DNA of 64,000 nucleotides from Paenibacillus vietnamensis (GCF_020169515.1 NZ_JAHMHW010000001.1:558001-622000); one strand, 5' to 3'. Numbered from the stretch's first letter, positions 1 to 8,751 are shown. Translations and numbers: made by a program. The notes: generated by a model from the letters alone, not told the origin.

Positions 1-224
1 TTGCGGTACGCGAGGCCGGTGCCGAGGTGGCTGCCGTGCTTGCAATCTTCACGTACGAATTCGACTCGGCCGCCGCTGCGTTCGCTTCGGAGCAGGTGCC
101 GCTTACGACATTGTCGAATTACAGCGCGCTTATCCAAACTGCGGTTCAAATGGGGAAAGTGGCGGAGTCGGATGTAGCCGCTCTGCAGTCCTGGAGAAAC
201 GATCCGCAATCGTTCGGCAAATAA
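1..224 (+). CDS. pyrE: Orotate phosphoribosyltransferase, C-terminal part (truncated by window edge)
   Basis: Joins orotate and PRPP to give OMP in cytosolic pyrimidine synthesis. Only the last 73 or so codons are present; the frame is open to the left edge. The piece AGAEV-AAVLAIFTYEF, followed about 25 residues later by TLSNYSALI, matches the C-terminal end of Bacillus PyrE, where a basic or hydrophobic strand leads into IFTYEL and then TLSNY. The PRPP-binding loop lies outside the window. A strong terminator follows at once, so this is probably the last gene of a pyr operon to the left; that operon is inferred, not seen. Confidence 0.85.
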   Translation, partial: AVREAGAEVAAVLAIFTYEFDSAAAAFASEQVPLTTLSNYSALIQTAVQMGKVAESDVAALQSWRNDPQSFGK

Positions 225-235
225 TATAAACTTCT

Positions 236-275
236 AAAAGACGTGTTCGCCTGAGAAGGGCGGCACGTCTTTTTT
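236..275 (+). terminator. Rho-independent terminator after pyrE
   Basis: AAAAGACGTG pairs with CACGTCTTTT, extended by a TTCGCC/GGGCGG stem, and is followed by a T run. It ends the pyr transcript. Confidence 0.85.
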
Positions 276-434
276 ATATGTAAGCCAGTGGTTCATGAAC
301 AATTTTTTAGTCGTTATTTTGCACCTGCGGCAGGTATAAAAAAGTTGTTTCCCGTTCGTAACTTTTTAAACCCATGCTTCGTCTATCATGTAGATGAGAA
401 TTATGAAAGAGTTCGAAAGGGGGATTGAGGGGGG

Positions 435-1184
435 ATGGCCTTTCAACAGGAAACCGGGCCTATTGACGATACCGAACAACAGCTGACGTCTCAGCTTCAG
501 CCCTCTGAAGGAAATCGCAATCTGCTGGCTGTAAATGGCGTAGAGCGCATCTTCCAGACGGGCGGAACGCAGCTGCATGTATTAAAAGGGATTCAGATGG
601 AGCTTCAAGAGAGACAGCTGGTTATGCTCAGGGGACGATCGGGCTCGGGCAAAACGACGCTTCTTAACTGCTTGGGAGGCCTTGATACGCCTAGCAAAGG
701 CGAGATTATTTTTAACGGACTGCCTTTCCATCAAATGAGTGACGACGAGCGGACGCTGATCCGGCGGAAGGATATGGGATTTATATTTCAAGCATTTGCA
801 TTGATGCCGCTGCTTTCCGCTTGGGAGAACGTAGAGTTATCCCTTCGAATGGCGGGAACGGCCCGCTCGTTATGGAAGGAGCGTGTCGCTCACTGCCTGG
901 AGCTGGTAGGGCTTGAGAAGAGGATGCACCATCGGCCCTTTGAGCTGTCCGGGGGCGAGCAGCAGCGTGTCGCTATCGCAAAGGCGATCGCCCATAAGCC
1001 GATGCTGCTGCTGGCTGACGAACCGACGGCAGAGCTGGATACGGCTATGTCCGCGCAAATAATGGCAGTCTTTCAAAACATTATCCGCACCGAACAAGTC
1101 ACAATCTGTATGACTACACATGATCCTACGATTTTGGAGGTTGCCGACCATGTCTATGAAATGGTGGACGGGAAATTTATTTAA
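435..1184 (+). CDS. ABC transporter ATP-binding protein (MacB/LolD type)
   Basis: Cytosolic ATPase that powers an FtsX-type permease. Walker A is GRSGSGKTT (about residues 68-76), followed by a Q-loop (FIFQAF), the signature LSGGEQQRVAIA and Walker B LLLADEPT with a catalytic E, then an H-loop (TTHD). Length 249 is normal for the family. A leader of about 30 residues rich in Q, E and T precedes the core. The ATG at 435 follows a purine-rich ribosome site (AAAGGGGG). It opens a five-gene operon: the next gene starts inside its 3' end. MacB-type ATPases work with mechanotransmission or export permeases, which fits the permease two genes down. Confidence 0.9.
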   Translation: MAFQQETGPIDDTEQQLTSQLQPSEGNRNLLAVNGVERIFQTGGTQLHVLKGIQMELQERQLVMLRGRSGSGKTTLLNCLGGLDTPSKGEIIFNGLPFHQMSDDERTLIRRKDMGFIFQAFALMPLLSAWENVELSLRMAGTARSLWKERVAHCLELVGLEKRMHHRPFELSGGEQQRVAIAKAIAHKPMLLLADEPTAELDTAMSAQIMAVFQNIIRTEQVTICMTTHDPTILEVADHVYEMVDGKFI

Positions 1185-2223
1185 ACGGTCGATGATCGCC
1201 ATGCTGAGCGCAACGGTCGTACTCACCAGCGGCTGCTCGCTGCTCCCGGCCGAACAGGAAGAGGAAGTGCTGCCGGAAATCAATCCGCCGCAAATCTCCA
1301 AGAAACCCGAGTATGAGGTGACGACCGCTACGCTGGAGACGAAGGTGCAGGTCATCGGCAAGCTGATCTCGATGAAAGAGGAAACGATGTTTTTCACCCT
1401 TGACGGCAAGCATTTGAAAGAGTTGTACGTAAAGGCGGGGGACACCGTCAAAGCCGGGCAGATCATCGGCGAGCTCGACGTAGACGAGAATGTCAAGGCG
1501 CTGCGGCTGGAACGGCTGGCGTTCAAGAAGGAAGAGATCGCGATGAAAGAAACGCTTCGTGCCCGGGACGAGATGGATCCGATCGAATTCGAAGAGAAAT
1601 CGATCGCGTTCGAGGAACGCAGGCAGAAGCTTGCCGACATGGAAGAGGAGATCGGCAAAGCCGAGCTGACCGCGCCGTTCGGCGGAACGATCGTCTCGCT
1701 TAATGTACAGAAGGGCGACCTGATCAAAGCTTATGATCCAATCGCGATCGTCGCGGATACGAGCCAATTCGTGCCGGCGGCAAAGCTTAGCAAGACGGAG
1801 CTCGAGAAGATAGCCGTCGGCATGGAGGTTGTCGTCAATCTGAACAGCGCGGGTACCTTCAACGGAAAGGTGAAGCAGCTTCCGATTAAGGCGGACGAAC
1901 AAAATAACGGCGGCGGGAACGGTGAACAGCCGGGAGGAACGAAGCCCGAACGGCCGGAGGATTTTATGATCGTCGAGCTGAAGGATTTGCCCAAGGATTT
2001 GCACCGCGGTACGCCGCTTTCGCTGAATATTATTACGAAACGGACGAAGGATGCCATTGTCATTCCGCCTTCAACCTTACGCAACATCGGCTCGCGCACC
2101 TACGTTCAGGTGATTGATGAGAACGGGAAGCGCGAAGTGGACGTTGAAGTCGGCCAGCAGACCTCGACACAGGTGGAAATCCTGCAGGGGCTGAAGCCGG
2201 GGCAGAAAGTCGTAGGTAAATAG
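1150..2223 (+). CDS. Membrane-fusion (HlyD/RND-type adaptor) lipoprotein
   Basis: Extracytoplasmic adaptor of an export complex. I chose ATG 1150 because GGAGG at 1136-1140 lies nine bases upstream; an earlier in-frame ATG at 1120 has no ribosome site. The N-terminus is a lipoprotein signal with lipobox LTSGC. Next come a barrel-sandwich (lipoyl-like) half with LYVKAGDTVKAGQIIGEL, a charged helical hairpin (roughly residues 110-165), the second lipoyl half (AELTAPFGGTIVSL), a beta-barrel with a Gly/Asn-rich loop (NNGGGNGEQPGG), and a C-terminal domain ending GLKPGQKVVGK. The gene overlaps the upstream ATPase by 35 bases and lies 3 bases before the permease, so translation is probably coupled. 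Confidence 0.88.
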   Translation: MSMKWWTGNLFKRSMIAMLSATVVLTSGCSLLPAEQEEEVLPEINPPQISKKPEYEVTTATLETKVQVIGKLISMKEETMFFTLDGKHLKELYVKAGDTVKAGQIIGELDVDENVKALRLERLAFKKEEIAMKETLRARDEMDPIEFEEKSIAFEERRQKLADMEEEIGKAELTAPFGGTIVSLNVQKGDLIKAYDPIAIVADTSQFVPAAKLSKTELEKIAVGMEVVVNLNSAGTFNGKVKQLPIKADEQNNGGGNGEQPGGTKPERPEDFMIVELKDLPKDLHRGTPLSLNIITKRTKDAIVIPPSTLRNIGSRTYVQVIDENGKREVDVEVGQQTSTQVEILQGLKPGQKVVGK

Positions 2224-2226
2224 CCT

Positions 2227-5133
2227 ATGGGAATTCCATTGTTTCGTTTCTTATTCCGCAAAATGTGGAATACGCGGTGGCTGACGCTCAGCACGCTTGC
2301 GGGCTTGACGCTGGCGGTCGCTTTCGCAACCAGCATTCCGATGTATGCCGACGGAGCCTTGAAGAGAGTAGTGGCCGACTCGCTGCAGCAGAAAAGCACC
2401 GGGCTGCCGGCAGGCTCCTTGCTCATGAGGTACCAAACACCAGCGGGAGGAAAAACGGATGTCGCGGCTTTAAACGGGCTCGAGCAGTATATCAAGGAAG
2501 GAATCCCGAAGGATATCGGTTTTCCCTTCGATACGTACGTTCGCAGCTATTCTATCCGAAGCGCCGAGGTTGTACCTGAGGATCCGTCGAAAATCGATGC
2601 CGGCCGCACACGGCAAATGACGCTGATGTCCATGACCGGGCTGGAGGAGAATACCGAGCTTGCGCAGGGCAGATGGTTCGTTAATGCCGAAGGGGACGGC
2701 GAGCTTCTGGAAGCGGTCATGTTCGAAGAAGCGATGTACCGTAATGACATACATATCGGCGACGTTTTCGAATATCCGATATACGGCGGGCTTGATCTTA
2801 CGTTAAGAGTCAAAATCGTCGGAGCCGTAACGCCGCTCAGCGATACGAGCGCTTACTGGTATCAAGGCATGGAAGGGCTGCTGAACACGTTTCAGGTGAG
2901 CGAAGAAGCGTTCGGCAAAGCCTTGCTTGGGAAGAAAGGCATACCGCTGCACAATGCCGGCTGGTATTATGCTTTCGACTTATCGGACATTCAAACGAGC
3001 CAATTGACGCCGCTGGGCAGGACGTTGGAGCGCCTTAATATTGAGCTTTATCAGCGCTTGAAGGACACTCGCGTGGAAATTTCGTTTGCGACTACGCTTG
3101 CGGAATTCAAAAAGCAAAGCCTGCAGCTGCAGACGCTGCTGTTCACGCTGGCTGCCCCTATGCTCGCGATGGTGTTTTACTTTATCGCCATGAATGCGAG
3201 ACAGTCGCTCGACAAGCAGCGCAGCGATATCGCGGTGCTGCGAAGCAGAGGCGCCGGTACGCGGCAAATTATTTGGATGTATTTGCTGGAAGGGCTTATT
3301 CTTGGCGGCGCAGCTTTGGCGATCGGCCCGTTTCTCGGCTGGTTTATGGCGAAGAGCATCGGCTCCGCCGACGGCTTCCTTTCATTTGTCAACCGGAAAT
3401 CGATACCGGTAGGCTTTTCGACGGAAGCGATGATTGCGGGCGGCGCGGCGGTATTGCTTGCCGTGCTGGCAACCGTCATACCGGCCGTCATATATGCCAG
3501 ATCGTCGATTGTCAGCTATAAGCAGGAGCTTGCGCGGTCTGACAAAAAGCCGAATTGGCAGCGCTGGTATTTGGACGTTCTGCTGCTGGGCGTGTCCGGC
3601 TATGGCTGGTATTTGTTTAACGAGCGGCAAATGCTCACCTTCAAGACAGGCATGACGACCGATCAGCTTAACGTCCAGCCGTTCCTGTTTTTTGTGCCCG
3701 CATTAGCGATCTTTGCGCTTGGCCTGTTTTTCCTGCGGCTGTTTCCGTGGTTTCTCCGGCTGTTTAACTGGCTCGGCCGCAAGTTTTTGCCAGTGCCGAT
3801 TTATTTGACGCTGACCCAGTTGTCTAGATCGTCGAAGGGCTATTATCCGCTTATGATTTTGCTGGTACTGACGCTGGGACTCGGCATTTATAACGCTTCG
3901 GCCGCAAGAACAATCGATCTGAACTCCACCGAACGGGTTCTATATAAATTCGGAACCGACGTGACGATTCAGACGGTATGGGAAGGAACTGCGGAAGTCG
4001 TGACGACGCCGGGAGGCGGAGGAACAGGCGGCGGCCAGGGCGGAGGCGGCGGTGAAGGTGGCGGAGGCAACGGCTCGGGCGGCGGTGGCGGCGGTACGGG
4101 CGGCGGCGAAGGCGGCCAGACGGTGCCGACGCGAATATTGTACAACGAGCCGCCGTTCGAGCTGTTCAGATCGCTGGAAGGAGTCGAAGCGGCCGCCCGT
4201 GTCCTGCAAACGAAGGGCAATGTCGTCGTCTCGGGCAAATCGATTGGCCAGGGTACGGTAATGGGCATCGACAATGTCGACTTTTCCAAAGTTGCCTGGT
4301 TCAGGGAAGATTTATATCCTGTCCATCCCTTTTATTATTTGAATAATTTGGGATATGCCGAGCATGCCGCAGTTATCCCTTCGAAGGTGGCGGAGAAAAA
4401 CCAGCTTAAGCTTGGCGACAGCATTTCGGTAGGCTTCTCCGAAGGCATGCTCGAATTCACGATCGTCGGCATTTTGCCTTACTGGCCGACACAATACCCG
4501 GATAAAGCGCCGTTTATTATTGCGAACCTGGACTACATTTACGATCAGCTTCCGCTCATGCCGTATGAGGTATGGCTGAAGATGATGCCGGACGCGAAGG
4601 TGGCTCCAATCGTGAATGAGCTTCAGAAGGCCGGTATCGAGCTCGCGTCCGTTACCGATGTGAGGAACGAACTGATCGTGCAGGCCAAACATCCGACACG
4701 CGGCGGCGTTTTCGGTATTTTAAGCTTAGGCTTCCTGGTATCGGTGATCATTACGCTTGCCGGCTATATCCTGTTCTGGTTTTTTAATCTTTCCGGACGC
4801 GTCGTCCAATTCGGCGTCTTGCGCGCGATGGGCCTATCCCGCAAACAGCTGACCGGAATGCTGCTGCTGGAGCAGCTGTTTACGGCAGGGCTTGCGATCG
4901 GGCTCGGCATTTTGATCGGCAAAGCGGTAAGTCTGCTCTTCCTTCCGTTTCTTCAGACAACGGAGAACGTGGCGGAGACGGTGCCGCCTTTCCGGGTCGT
5001 GTTCGAGGCAAGCGATACGAACCAGCTGTTCTACGTTGTCGGATTTATGATGCTGATTGGGGCGGTGCTGCTGTACCTGCATATCCGCAGGCTAAGGGTG
5101 CACCAAGCGGTCAAGATGGGAGAAGAGCGATGA
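2227..5133 (+). CDS. Large FtsX-family ABC permease with Gly-rich loop
   Basis: Membrane subunit of the exporter, 968 aa. A first membrane segment (residues about 17-35) is followed by a large extracellular domain, then a cluster of segments (about 300-322, 348-375, 398-424, 447-465, 484-510, 541-560), a second extracellular domain, and three C-terminal segments (about 824-850, 875-905, 937-960). This is the doubled FtsX layout. The second extracellular domain contains an insertion of about 38 residues made almost only of Gly with a few Gln, Glu and Thr (about 596-633). The ATG is 3 bases after the adaptor stop with only a weak ribosome site, which suggests coupled translation. The 3' end overlaps the next ATPase by ATGA. 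Confidence 0.88.
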   Translation: MGIPLFRFLFRKMWNTRWLTLSTLAGLTLAVAFATSIPMYADGALKRVVADSLQQKSTGLPAGSLLMRYQTPAGGKTDVAALNGLEQYIKEGIPKDIGFPFDTYVRSYSIRSAEVVPEDPSKIDAGRTRQMTLMSMTGLEENTELAQGRWFVNAEGDGELLEAVMFEEAMYRNDIHIGDVFEYPIYGGLDLTLRVKIVGAVTPLSDTSAYWYQGMEGLLNTFQVSEEAFGKALLGKKGIPLHNAGWYYAFDLSDIQTSQLTPLGRTLERLNIELYQRLKDTRVEISFATTLAEFKKQSLQLQTLLFTLAAPMLAMVFYFIAMNARQSLDKQRSDIAVLRSRGAGTRQIIWMYLLEGLILGGAALAIGPFLGWFMAKSIGSADGFLSFVNRKSIPVGFSTEAMIAGGAAVLLAVLATVIPAVIYARSSIVSYKQELARSDKKPNWQRWYLDVLLLGVSGYGWYLFNERQMLTFKTGMTTDQLNVQPFLFFVPALAIFALGLFFLRLFPWFLRLFNWLGRKFLPVPIYLTLTQLSRSSKGYYPLMILLVLTLGLGIYNASAARTIDLNSTERVLYKFGTDVTIQTVWEGTAEVVTTPGGGGTGGGQGGGGGEGGGGNGSGGGGGGTGGGEGGQTVPTRILYNEPPFELFRSLEGVEAAARVLQTKGNVVVSGKSIGQGTVMGIDNVDFSKVAWFREDLYPVHPFYYLNNLGYAEHAAVIPSKVAEKNQLKLGDSISVGFSEGMLEFTIVGILPYWPTQYPDKAPFIIANLDYIYDQLPLMPYEVWLKMMPDAKVAPIVNELQKAGIELASVTDVRNELIVQAKHPTRGGVFGILSLGFLVSVIITLAGYILFWFFNLSGRVVQFGVLRAMGLSRKQLTGMLLLEQLFTAGLAIGLGILIGKAVSLLFLPFLQTTENVAETVPPFRVVFEASDTNQLFYVVGFMMLIGAVLLYLHIRRLRVHQAVKMGEER

Positions 5134-6026
5134 CGGCGATGATTGATTGCGAAGGGCTAGTGAAAATATACAAAACCGACGATCTCGAGGTCGTCGCGCT
5201 TCAAGGGCTGAACTTGAAGGTCGAAGAGGGCGAGATGATGGCCATTATCGGCAACAGCGGAAGCGGCAAATCAACGCTGCTGAATACGCTGGGCGGACTC
5301 GACCGGCCTTCGGCCGGCCAGGTGAAGGTAGGCCCATGGGACCTGCTCAAAATAACCGAAGAGGAGCTGGTGCGTTACAAACGCGAAACGGTAGGCTTTA
5401 TTTGGCAAAATAACGCCCGAAACCTGCTGCCGTATTTATCAGCACTCGAAAACGTAGAAATGCCGATGATGCTGTCAGGGAAGGTAGATAGGACATACGC
5501 CAAGCAGCTGCTGGAGTGGGTCGGCCTTGAGGACCGCATGCACAACAAGCTGTATCAGCTTTCGGGCGGGGAGCAGCAGCGCGTGGCGATTGCGATTTCG
5601 TTGTCGAACCGGCCGATGCTGCTTCTTGCCGACGAGCCTACCGGCTCCGTAGACACGGCCACTTCGGATCTGATTATGAGCATCTTCCGCCGACTTAACC
5701 GGGAAATCGGTATCACGATCGTCATCGTTACGCATGACCTGACACTGGCCGGCAAGGTTGACCGGGTTGTGGCAATCCGGGATGGTTTGACGAGCACTGA
5801 ATTTATTAAACGAAATCCGAATATGATTCCAGATGGAGGTGAGGCGGTGCTTCCGGCGGCGGCAGGTTTACAGGCGGTGCATGAAGCCTTTGTAGTCGTC
5901 GATCGCGCCGGACGTTTGCAAGTGCCCAAGGAATATTTGTCGGCTCTTAACATTAAAGACAAAGCGACGATGGAGTTTGACGGGGAGCGGATTATTATTA
6001 CTTCGCCAAAATCAATGGGGGGTTAG
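5130..6026 (+). CDS. ABC ATPase with C-terminal AbrB-like domain
   Basis: Second ATPase of the operon, 298 aa. It has Walker A GNSGSGKST (about 41-49), signature LSGGEQQRVAIA, Walker B LLLADEPTGSVD and H-loop VTHD. The usual MacB-type ATPase ends near residue 225; here about 70 more residues follow. The last 44 read as a swapped-hairpin AbrB/SpoVT element: VDRAGRLQVPKEYLSALNI, then an acidic turn, then DGERIIITSP. The VD-x-x-GR-x-x-(I/V)PKE pattern is typical of that DNA-binding or dimerising fold. Whether it binds DNA here or only dimerises the ATPase is unknown. The start overlaps the permease stop. Confidence 0.87.
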   Translation: MTAMIDCEGLVKIYKTDDLEVVALQGLNLKVEEGEMMAIIGNSGSGKSTLLNTLGGLDRPSAGQVKVGPWDLLKITEEELVRYKRETVGFIWQNNARNLLPYLSALENVEMPMMLSGKVDRTYAKQLLEWVGLEDRMHNKLYQLSGGEQQRVAIAISLSNRPMLLLADEPTGSVDTATSDLIMSIFRRLNREIGITIVIVTHDLTLAGKVDRVVAIRDGLTSTEFIKRNPNMIPDGGEAVLPAAAGLQAVHEAFVVVDRAGRLQVPKEYLSALNIKDKATMEFDGERIIITSPKSMGG

Positions 6027-6030
6027 TGAG

Positions 6031-7527
6031 ATGAACAGTTCACGAGGATTACGAAAATTTACGATGGTTGGACTTTCGCTTACGCTGATGGGCGGCTTGC
6101 TGGCCGCATGCAGCGGCGGTTCCAGCGAATCGGAGGAAACCAGGGTTTTGCGGATCGGATTTGTTTCCGGGTCCGCCGATATGGAATCCTACTACCGGCA
6201 GCAATATACCGATACGTATGAGATGATGCATCAAAATATCGAATTTGAAATCGTAAACGCGATCAACTATGACGACCAGCGGTACGATCAGCCGGAGCCG
6301 GGCAAGCCGGTCCAGCAGCCTGATCCTTACGAGAAGCTGAAGGAAATGCTTACCGGACAAAATCCGGTTGACGTGCTTGTTTTTGATTACAATCAGCTGC
6401 GGCGGCTGACCCAGGATAACTTGCTCAAGCAGCTGGATCCGCTCATCACTCAGGATAAATTTGATCTGAGCGATTACGTTCCAACGGTCATTGACGGCAT
6501 CAAATCGGCAGGCGACGGCAATTTATTCGCATTGACGCCGACGTTCGGCTCCTCCGCACTTTTCTATAATAAAAAAATATTTGCCGACAAAGGCATCTCC
6601 CCGCCAACGGACAAAATGGAATGGCAGGACGTGTTCAATCTGGCGCGCCAAGTTACCGGCGGCGAAGGCGAAGACCGCACGTTCGGCTTCTCGTTCAACC
6701 GATGGAGCTATGACGGCTACAGCGACGTCCAAAACTACAGCTCGGCGCTGCAGCTGAAAATGTGGGATGACAAAGGCGAGAAAATGCTCGTGAACAGCGA
6801 CCAATGGAAAGAGGTATGGAGCACTGTTGCCTCTCTGCATAAAGATGAGATTGTGCCGACTCAAAAATATATTCAGACCCTGAATGAGAAGATGGCTTCC
6901 GAAGGCGGTGCCGGCGATCCTTTCTACGGAGATATGTTCATTAAAGGCAAAGTGGCGATGACGATCGGCGAATACGGCTATATTAACGAATTGAAGCGGG
7001 CTGCCGATAACGCTTCGAAGATCAAAGATTTTGTACCGGTCGATTGGGATGTCGTCACGGTTCCGGTGAACCCGAACGATCCGGAAACGGGCGGCAGCAT
7101 CTACCTGAGCCAGCTGATGGGCATTAACGCCAAAGCGCAAAACGACAAGGATGCTTGGGATTTCATTAAATTTACGAATAGCAAGGAATGGGCGAAGCTT
7201 AAATCCAGAAGCATGTACGAAATGGTCGCCCGCAAGGAGTTTTTGAAGCCGATCGGCGGCTTGCAGTATAATATGGACGCGTTCACGACGCTTAAGCCGC
7301 TTACTCCTTCCAGTGTGGACAACGAAAAGATTTATCGTGAAAAGCCGGGCATCTACGAAGCGCAGAATCCCGCTTACCAGCTCTTCCAGGAGGTGCTGGA
7401 AGGCAAGAAGGAAGCCGGCGAAGCGCTCGCCGAATGGGAAACGCAAGGCAACGCCGTTCTGGAAAAGCTGAAAACGAATCCGAACGGAGAAATGGGCGGC
7501 GGTGTAGGCATACCGAGGCCGCTTTGA
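6031..7527 (+). CDS. Extracellular solute-binding lipoprotein (family 1-like)
   Basis: Membrane-anchored binding protein, 498 aa. ATG 6031 is preferred: GGGGGG lies 8 bases upstream, and the protein then begins with a short basic N-terminus, a hydrophobic stretch and lipobox LLAAC. An earlier ATG at 5977 sits inside the ATPase gene. The mature part has the two-lobed pattern of sugar or peptide SBPs (FALTPTFGSSALFYNKKIF, and later MGINAKAQNDKDAWDFIKF). Only 4 bases separate it from the ATPase. No importer permease is nearby, so the ligand may be sensed or delivered to the FtsX-type complex, or it may serve a remote importer. Function is not assignable from sequence. Confidence 0.85.
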   Translation: MNSSRGLRKFTMVGLSLTLMGGLLAACSGGSSESEETRVLRIGFVSGSADMESYYRQQYTDTYEMMHQNIEFEIVNAINYDDQRYDQPEPGKPVQQPDPYEKLKEMLTGQNPVDVLVFDYNQLRRLTQDNLLKQLDPLITQDKFDLSDYVPTVIDGIKSAGDGNLFALTPTFGSSALFYNKKIFADKGISPPTDKMEWQDVFNLARQVTGGEGEDRTFGFSFNRWSYDGYSDVQNYSSALQLKMWDDKGEKMLVNSDQWKEVWSTVASLHKDEIVPTQKYIQTLNEKMASEGGAGDPFYGDMFIKGKVAMTIGEYGYINELKRAADNASKIKDFVPVDWDVVTVPVNPNDPETGGSIYLSQLMGINAKAQNDKDAWDFIKFTNSKEWAKLKSRSMYEMVARKEFLKPIGGLQYNMDAFTTLKPLTPSSVDNEKIYREKPGIYEAQNPAYQLFQEVLEGKKEAGEALAEWETQGNAVLEKLKTNPNGEMGGGVGIPRPL

Positions 7528-7540
7528 TGATGTAGAATAA

Positions 7541-7581
7541 AAAAACCTGCAGGTATCCGCAAAGATGCCTGCAGGTTTTTT
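7541..7581. terminator. Bidirectional terminator between SBP and yjcG-like gene
   Basis: AAAACCTGCAGG pairs with CCTGCAGGTTTT. A runs on the left and T runs on the right let it work for both converging genes. Confidence 0.85.
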
Positions 7582-7597
7582 GACGTCGTGGCAAGCG

Positions 7598-8110
7598 TTA
7601 ACCTCTCAGCAGGAAGGTCTGATGAGTCGTCCAAGAGCCGTTCTCCACTTGATACAGCAAATGAATCCGATCCACCTTTGTCACGATGTCAAACGCTTGC
7701 ATACGCAAATTTCCATATTGGTCGTGAAGCTCGTCTGCGGACATCTGCTGCCCGATCGTCAAATGCGGCGTGAATACATAGGTCGGGTTTACCACCGTAA
7801 GCGGGCCGCTGCAAATGCTTTCGTGGAGCTTCTGCACGGGTGCCGCGTCCTCGAGAGCCAAATAGAGGACATGATTGACGGGGTAGAAGGAGGAAACCCG
7901 GTTGTAGCGGATCGCGAACGGAGCGAGCCCCATTGTCACCTGCTCCAAATGCCCGATGGCGAGCTGCAGCCGGGCATCGGACCATTCTTCCGCTTCCCGG
8001 ATTGTCATATGTGCTGGTATCAAGCAGTAATGCGGATCATGGCGCTTGCGCCAGCTGTTGGCAAGGTCCTGCACATGCTTCTCCGGGAAAACGGCTATTC
8101 CGAATAACAT
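7598..8110 (-). CDS. 2H phosphoesterase superfamily protein (YjcG-like)
   Basis: Probable cytosolic enzyme of the 2'-5' RNA ligase/cyclic phosphodiesterase superfamily; the substrate of the Bacillus YjcG family is not known to me. Two H-x-T motifs are visible, HMT (His about 34) and HLT (in TPHLTIGQ near 115), as the 2H fold needs. The RKR-x-DPHY and LLYQVENGSWT stretches match B. subtilis YjcG closely. I moved the start from 8128 to ATG 8110, because AAGGAG lies about 8 bases upstream of it and inside the longer frame. Length 170 matches the family. Confidence 0.85.
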   Translation of the reverse strand: MLFGIAVFPEKHVQDLANSWRKRHDPHYCLIPAHMTIREAEEWSDARLQLAIGHLEQVTMGLAPFAIRYNRVSSFYPVNHVLYLALEDAAPVQKLHESICSGPLTVVNPTYVFTPHLTIGQQMSADELHDQYGNLRMQAFDIVTKVDRIHLLYQVENGSWTTHQTFLLRG

Positions 8111-8184
8111 AAATATCAGCTCCTTCATATGGCCTAACTTGAGTATACCCGATTTTCGGCAATAATAAGAAGCGCATCCAAATA

Positions 8185-8228
8185 CGCTTGTAATATCCGA
8201 AATTGGGGTATTCTAAGCGTTACAAGCG
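8185..8228. repeat. Inverted repeat before small ORF
   Basis: CGCTTGTAA (8185-8193) and TTACAAGCG (8220-8228) form a perfect 9-bp inverted repeat about 26 bases apart, about 40 bases before the small ORF. It could be an operator or a leader stem; no T run follows. Confidence 0.35.
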
Positions 8229-8265
8229 GATAGGCATCTTAGAAAGCACAACAGGGGGGATTCGA

Positions 8266-8430
8266 ATGAAATGGGTGTACTGGGTCAGACTGTACGAAAC
8301 GAAATTTCAGGCTGGGTGCCTGGTCAGAAGGATGGAAAACGATTGGTGGGTTTACGGCTACGATTGCCCGCGGGAGGTAGAAGTGTTTCGTTCGAAGAAA
8401 GGGCGGTACGGTGTGCGGTATCTCCCGTAA
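8266..8430 (+). CDS. Small hypothetical protein, 54 aa, aromatic-rich
   Basis: Not recognised. ATG 8266 follows AGGGGGGA with a 5-base spacer, better than the longer in-frame start at 8203. The product (MKWVYWVRLYETKF at the start, YGVRYLP at the end) is basic and rich in Tyr, Trp and Val, and looks like a compact beta structure. It has no membrane segment or cysteine motif. It is followed by the tRNA promoter. No operon partner is visible. Confidence 0.5.
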   Translation: MKWVYWVRLYETKFQAGCLVRRMENDWWVYGYDCPREVEVFRSKKGRYGVRYLP

Positions 8431-8461
8431 TAAAGGTTAAAATAATATTAGAATTTTTTGC

Positions 8462-8491
8462 TTGACTTAATTCGTGAGAGTATAGTATATT
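8462..8491 (+). promoter_or_regulatory. Promoter of the tRNA cluster
   Basis: TTGACT, 18 bases, TATATT. It lies about 50 bases before the first tRNA. Confidence 0.6.
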
Positions 8492-8539
8492 ATTTTATGT
8501 CGCCATTTCAAGAAGGTTTTGAAGACAAATGGTAATCGT

Positions 8540-8616
<77 letters not shown>

Positions 8617-8653
8617 ACCTTTCGAAGATAACGTTAAATGAGACGTTTTCTAA

Positions 8654-8730
8654 GGGCCCTTAGCTCAGTTGGTTAGAGCGGTCGGCTCATAACCGATTGG
8701 TCGGGGGTTCAAGTCCCTCAGGGCCCACCA
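8654..8730 (+). tRNA. tRNA with CAT anticodon, probably tRNA-Ile2 (lysidine type)
   Basis: A 77-nt cloverleaf with encoded CCA, acceptor GGGCCCT/AGGGCCC and loop CTCATAA. The body (TTAGCTCAGTTGGTTAGAGC, CGGCTCATAACCG) looks like bacterial tRNA-Ile2, whose C34 TilS turns to lysidine so that it reads AUA. C4-G69 and C5-G68, TilS identity pairs, are present. Elongator tRNA-Met is the alternative. Confidence 0.85.
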
Positions 8731-8751
8731 TTTGCAAGACTTTCCCAACAT

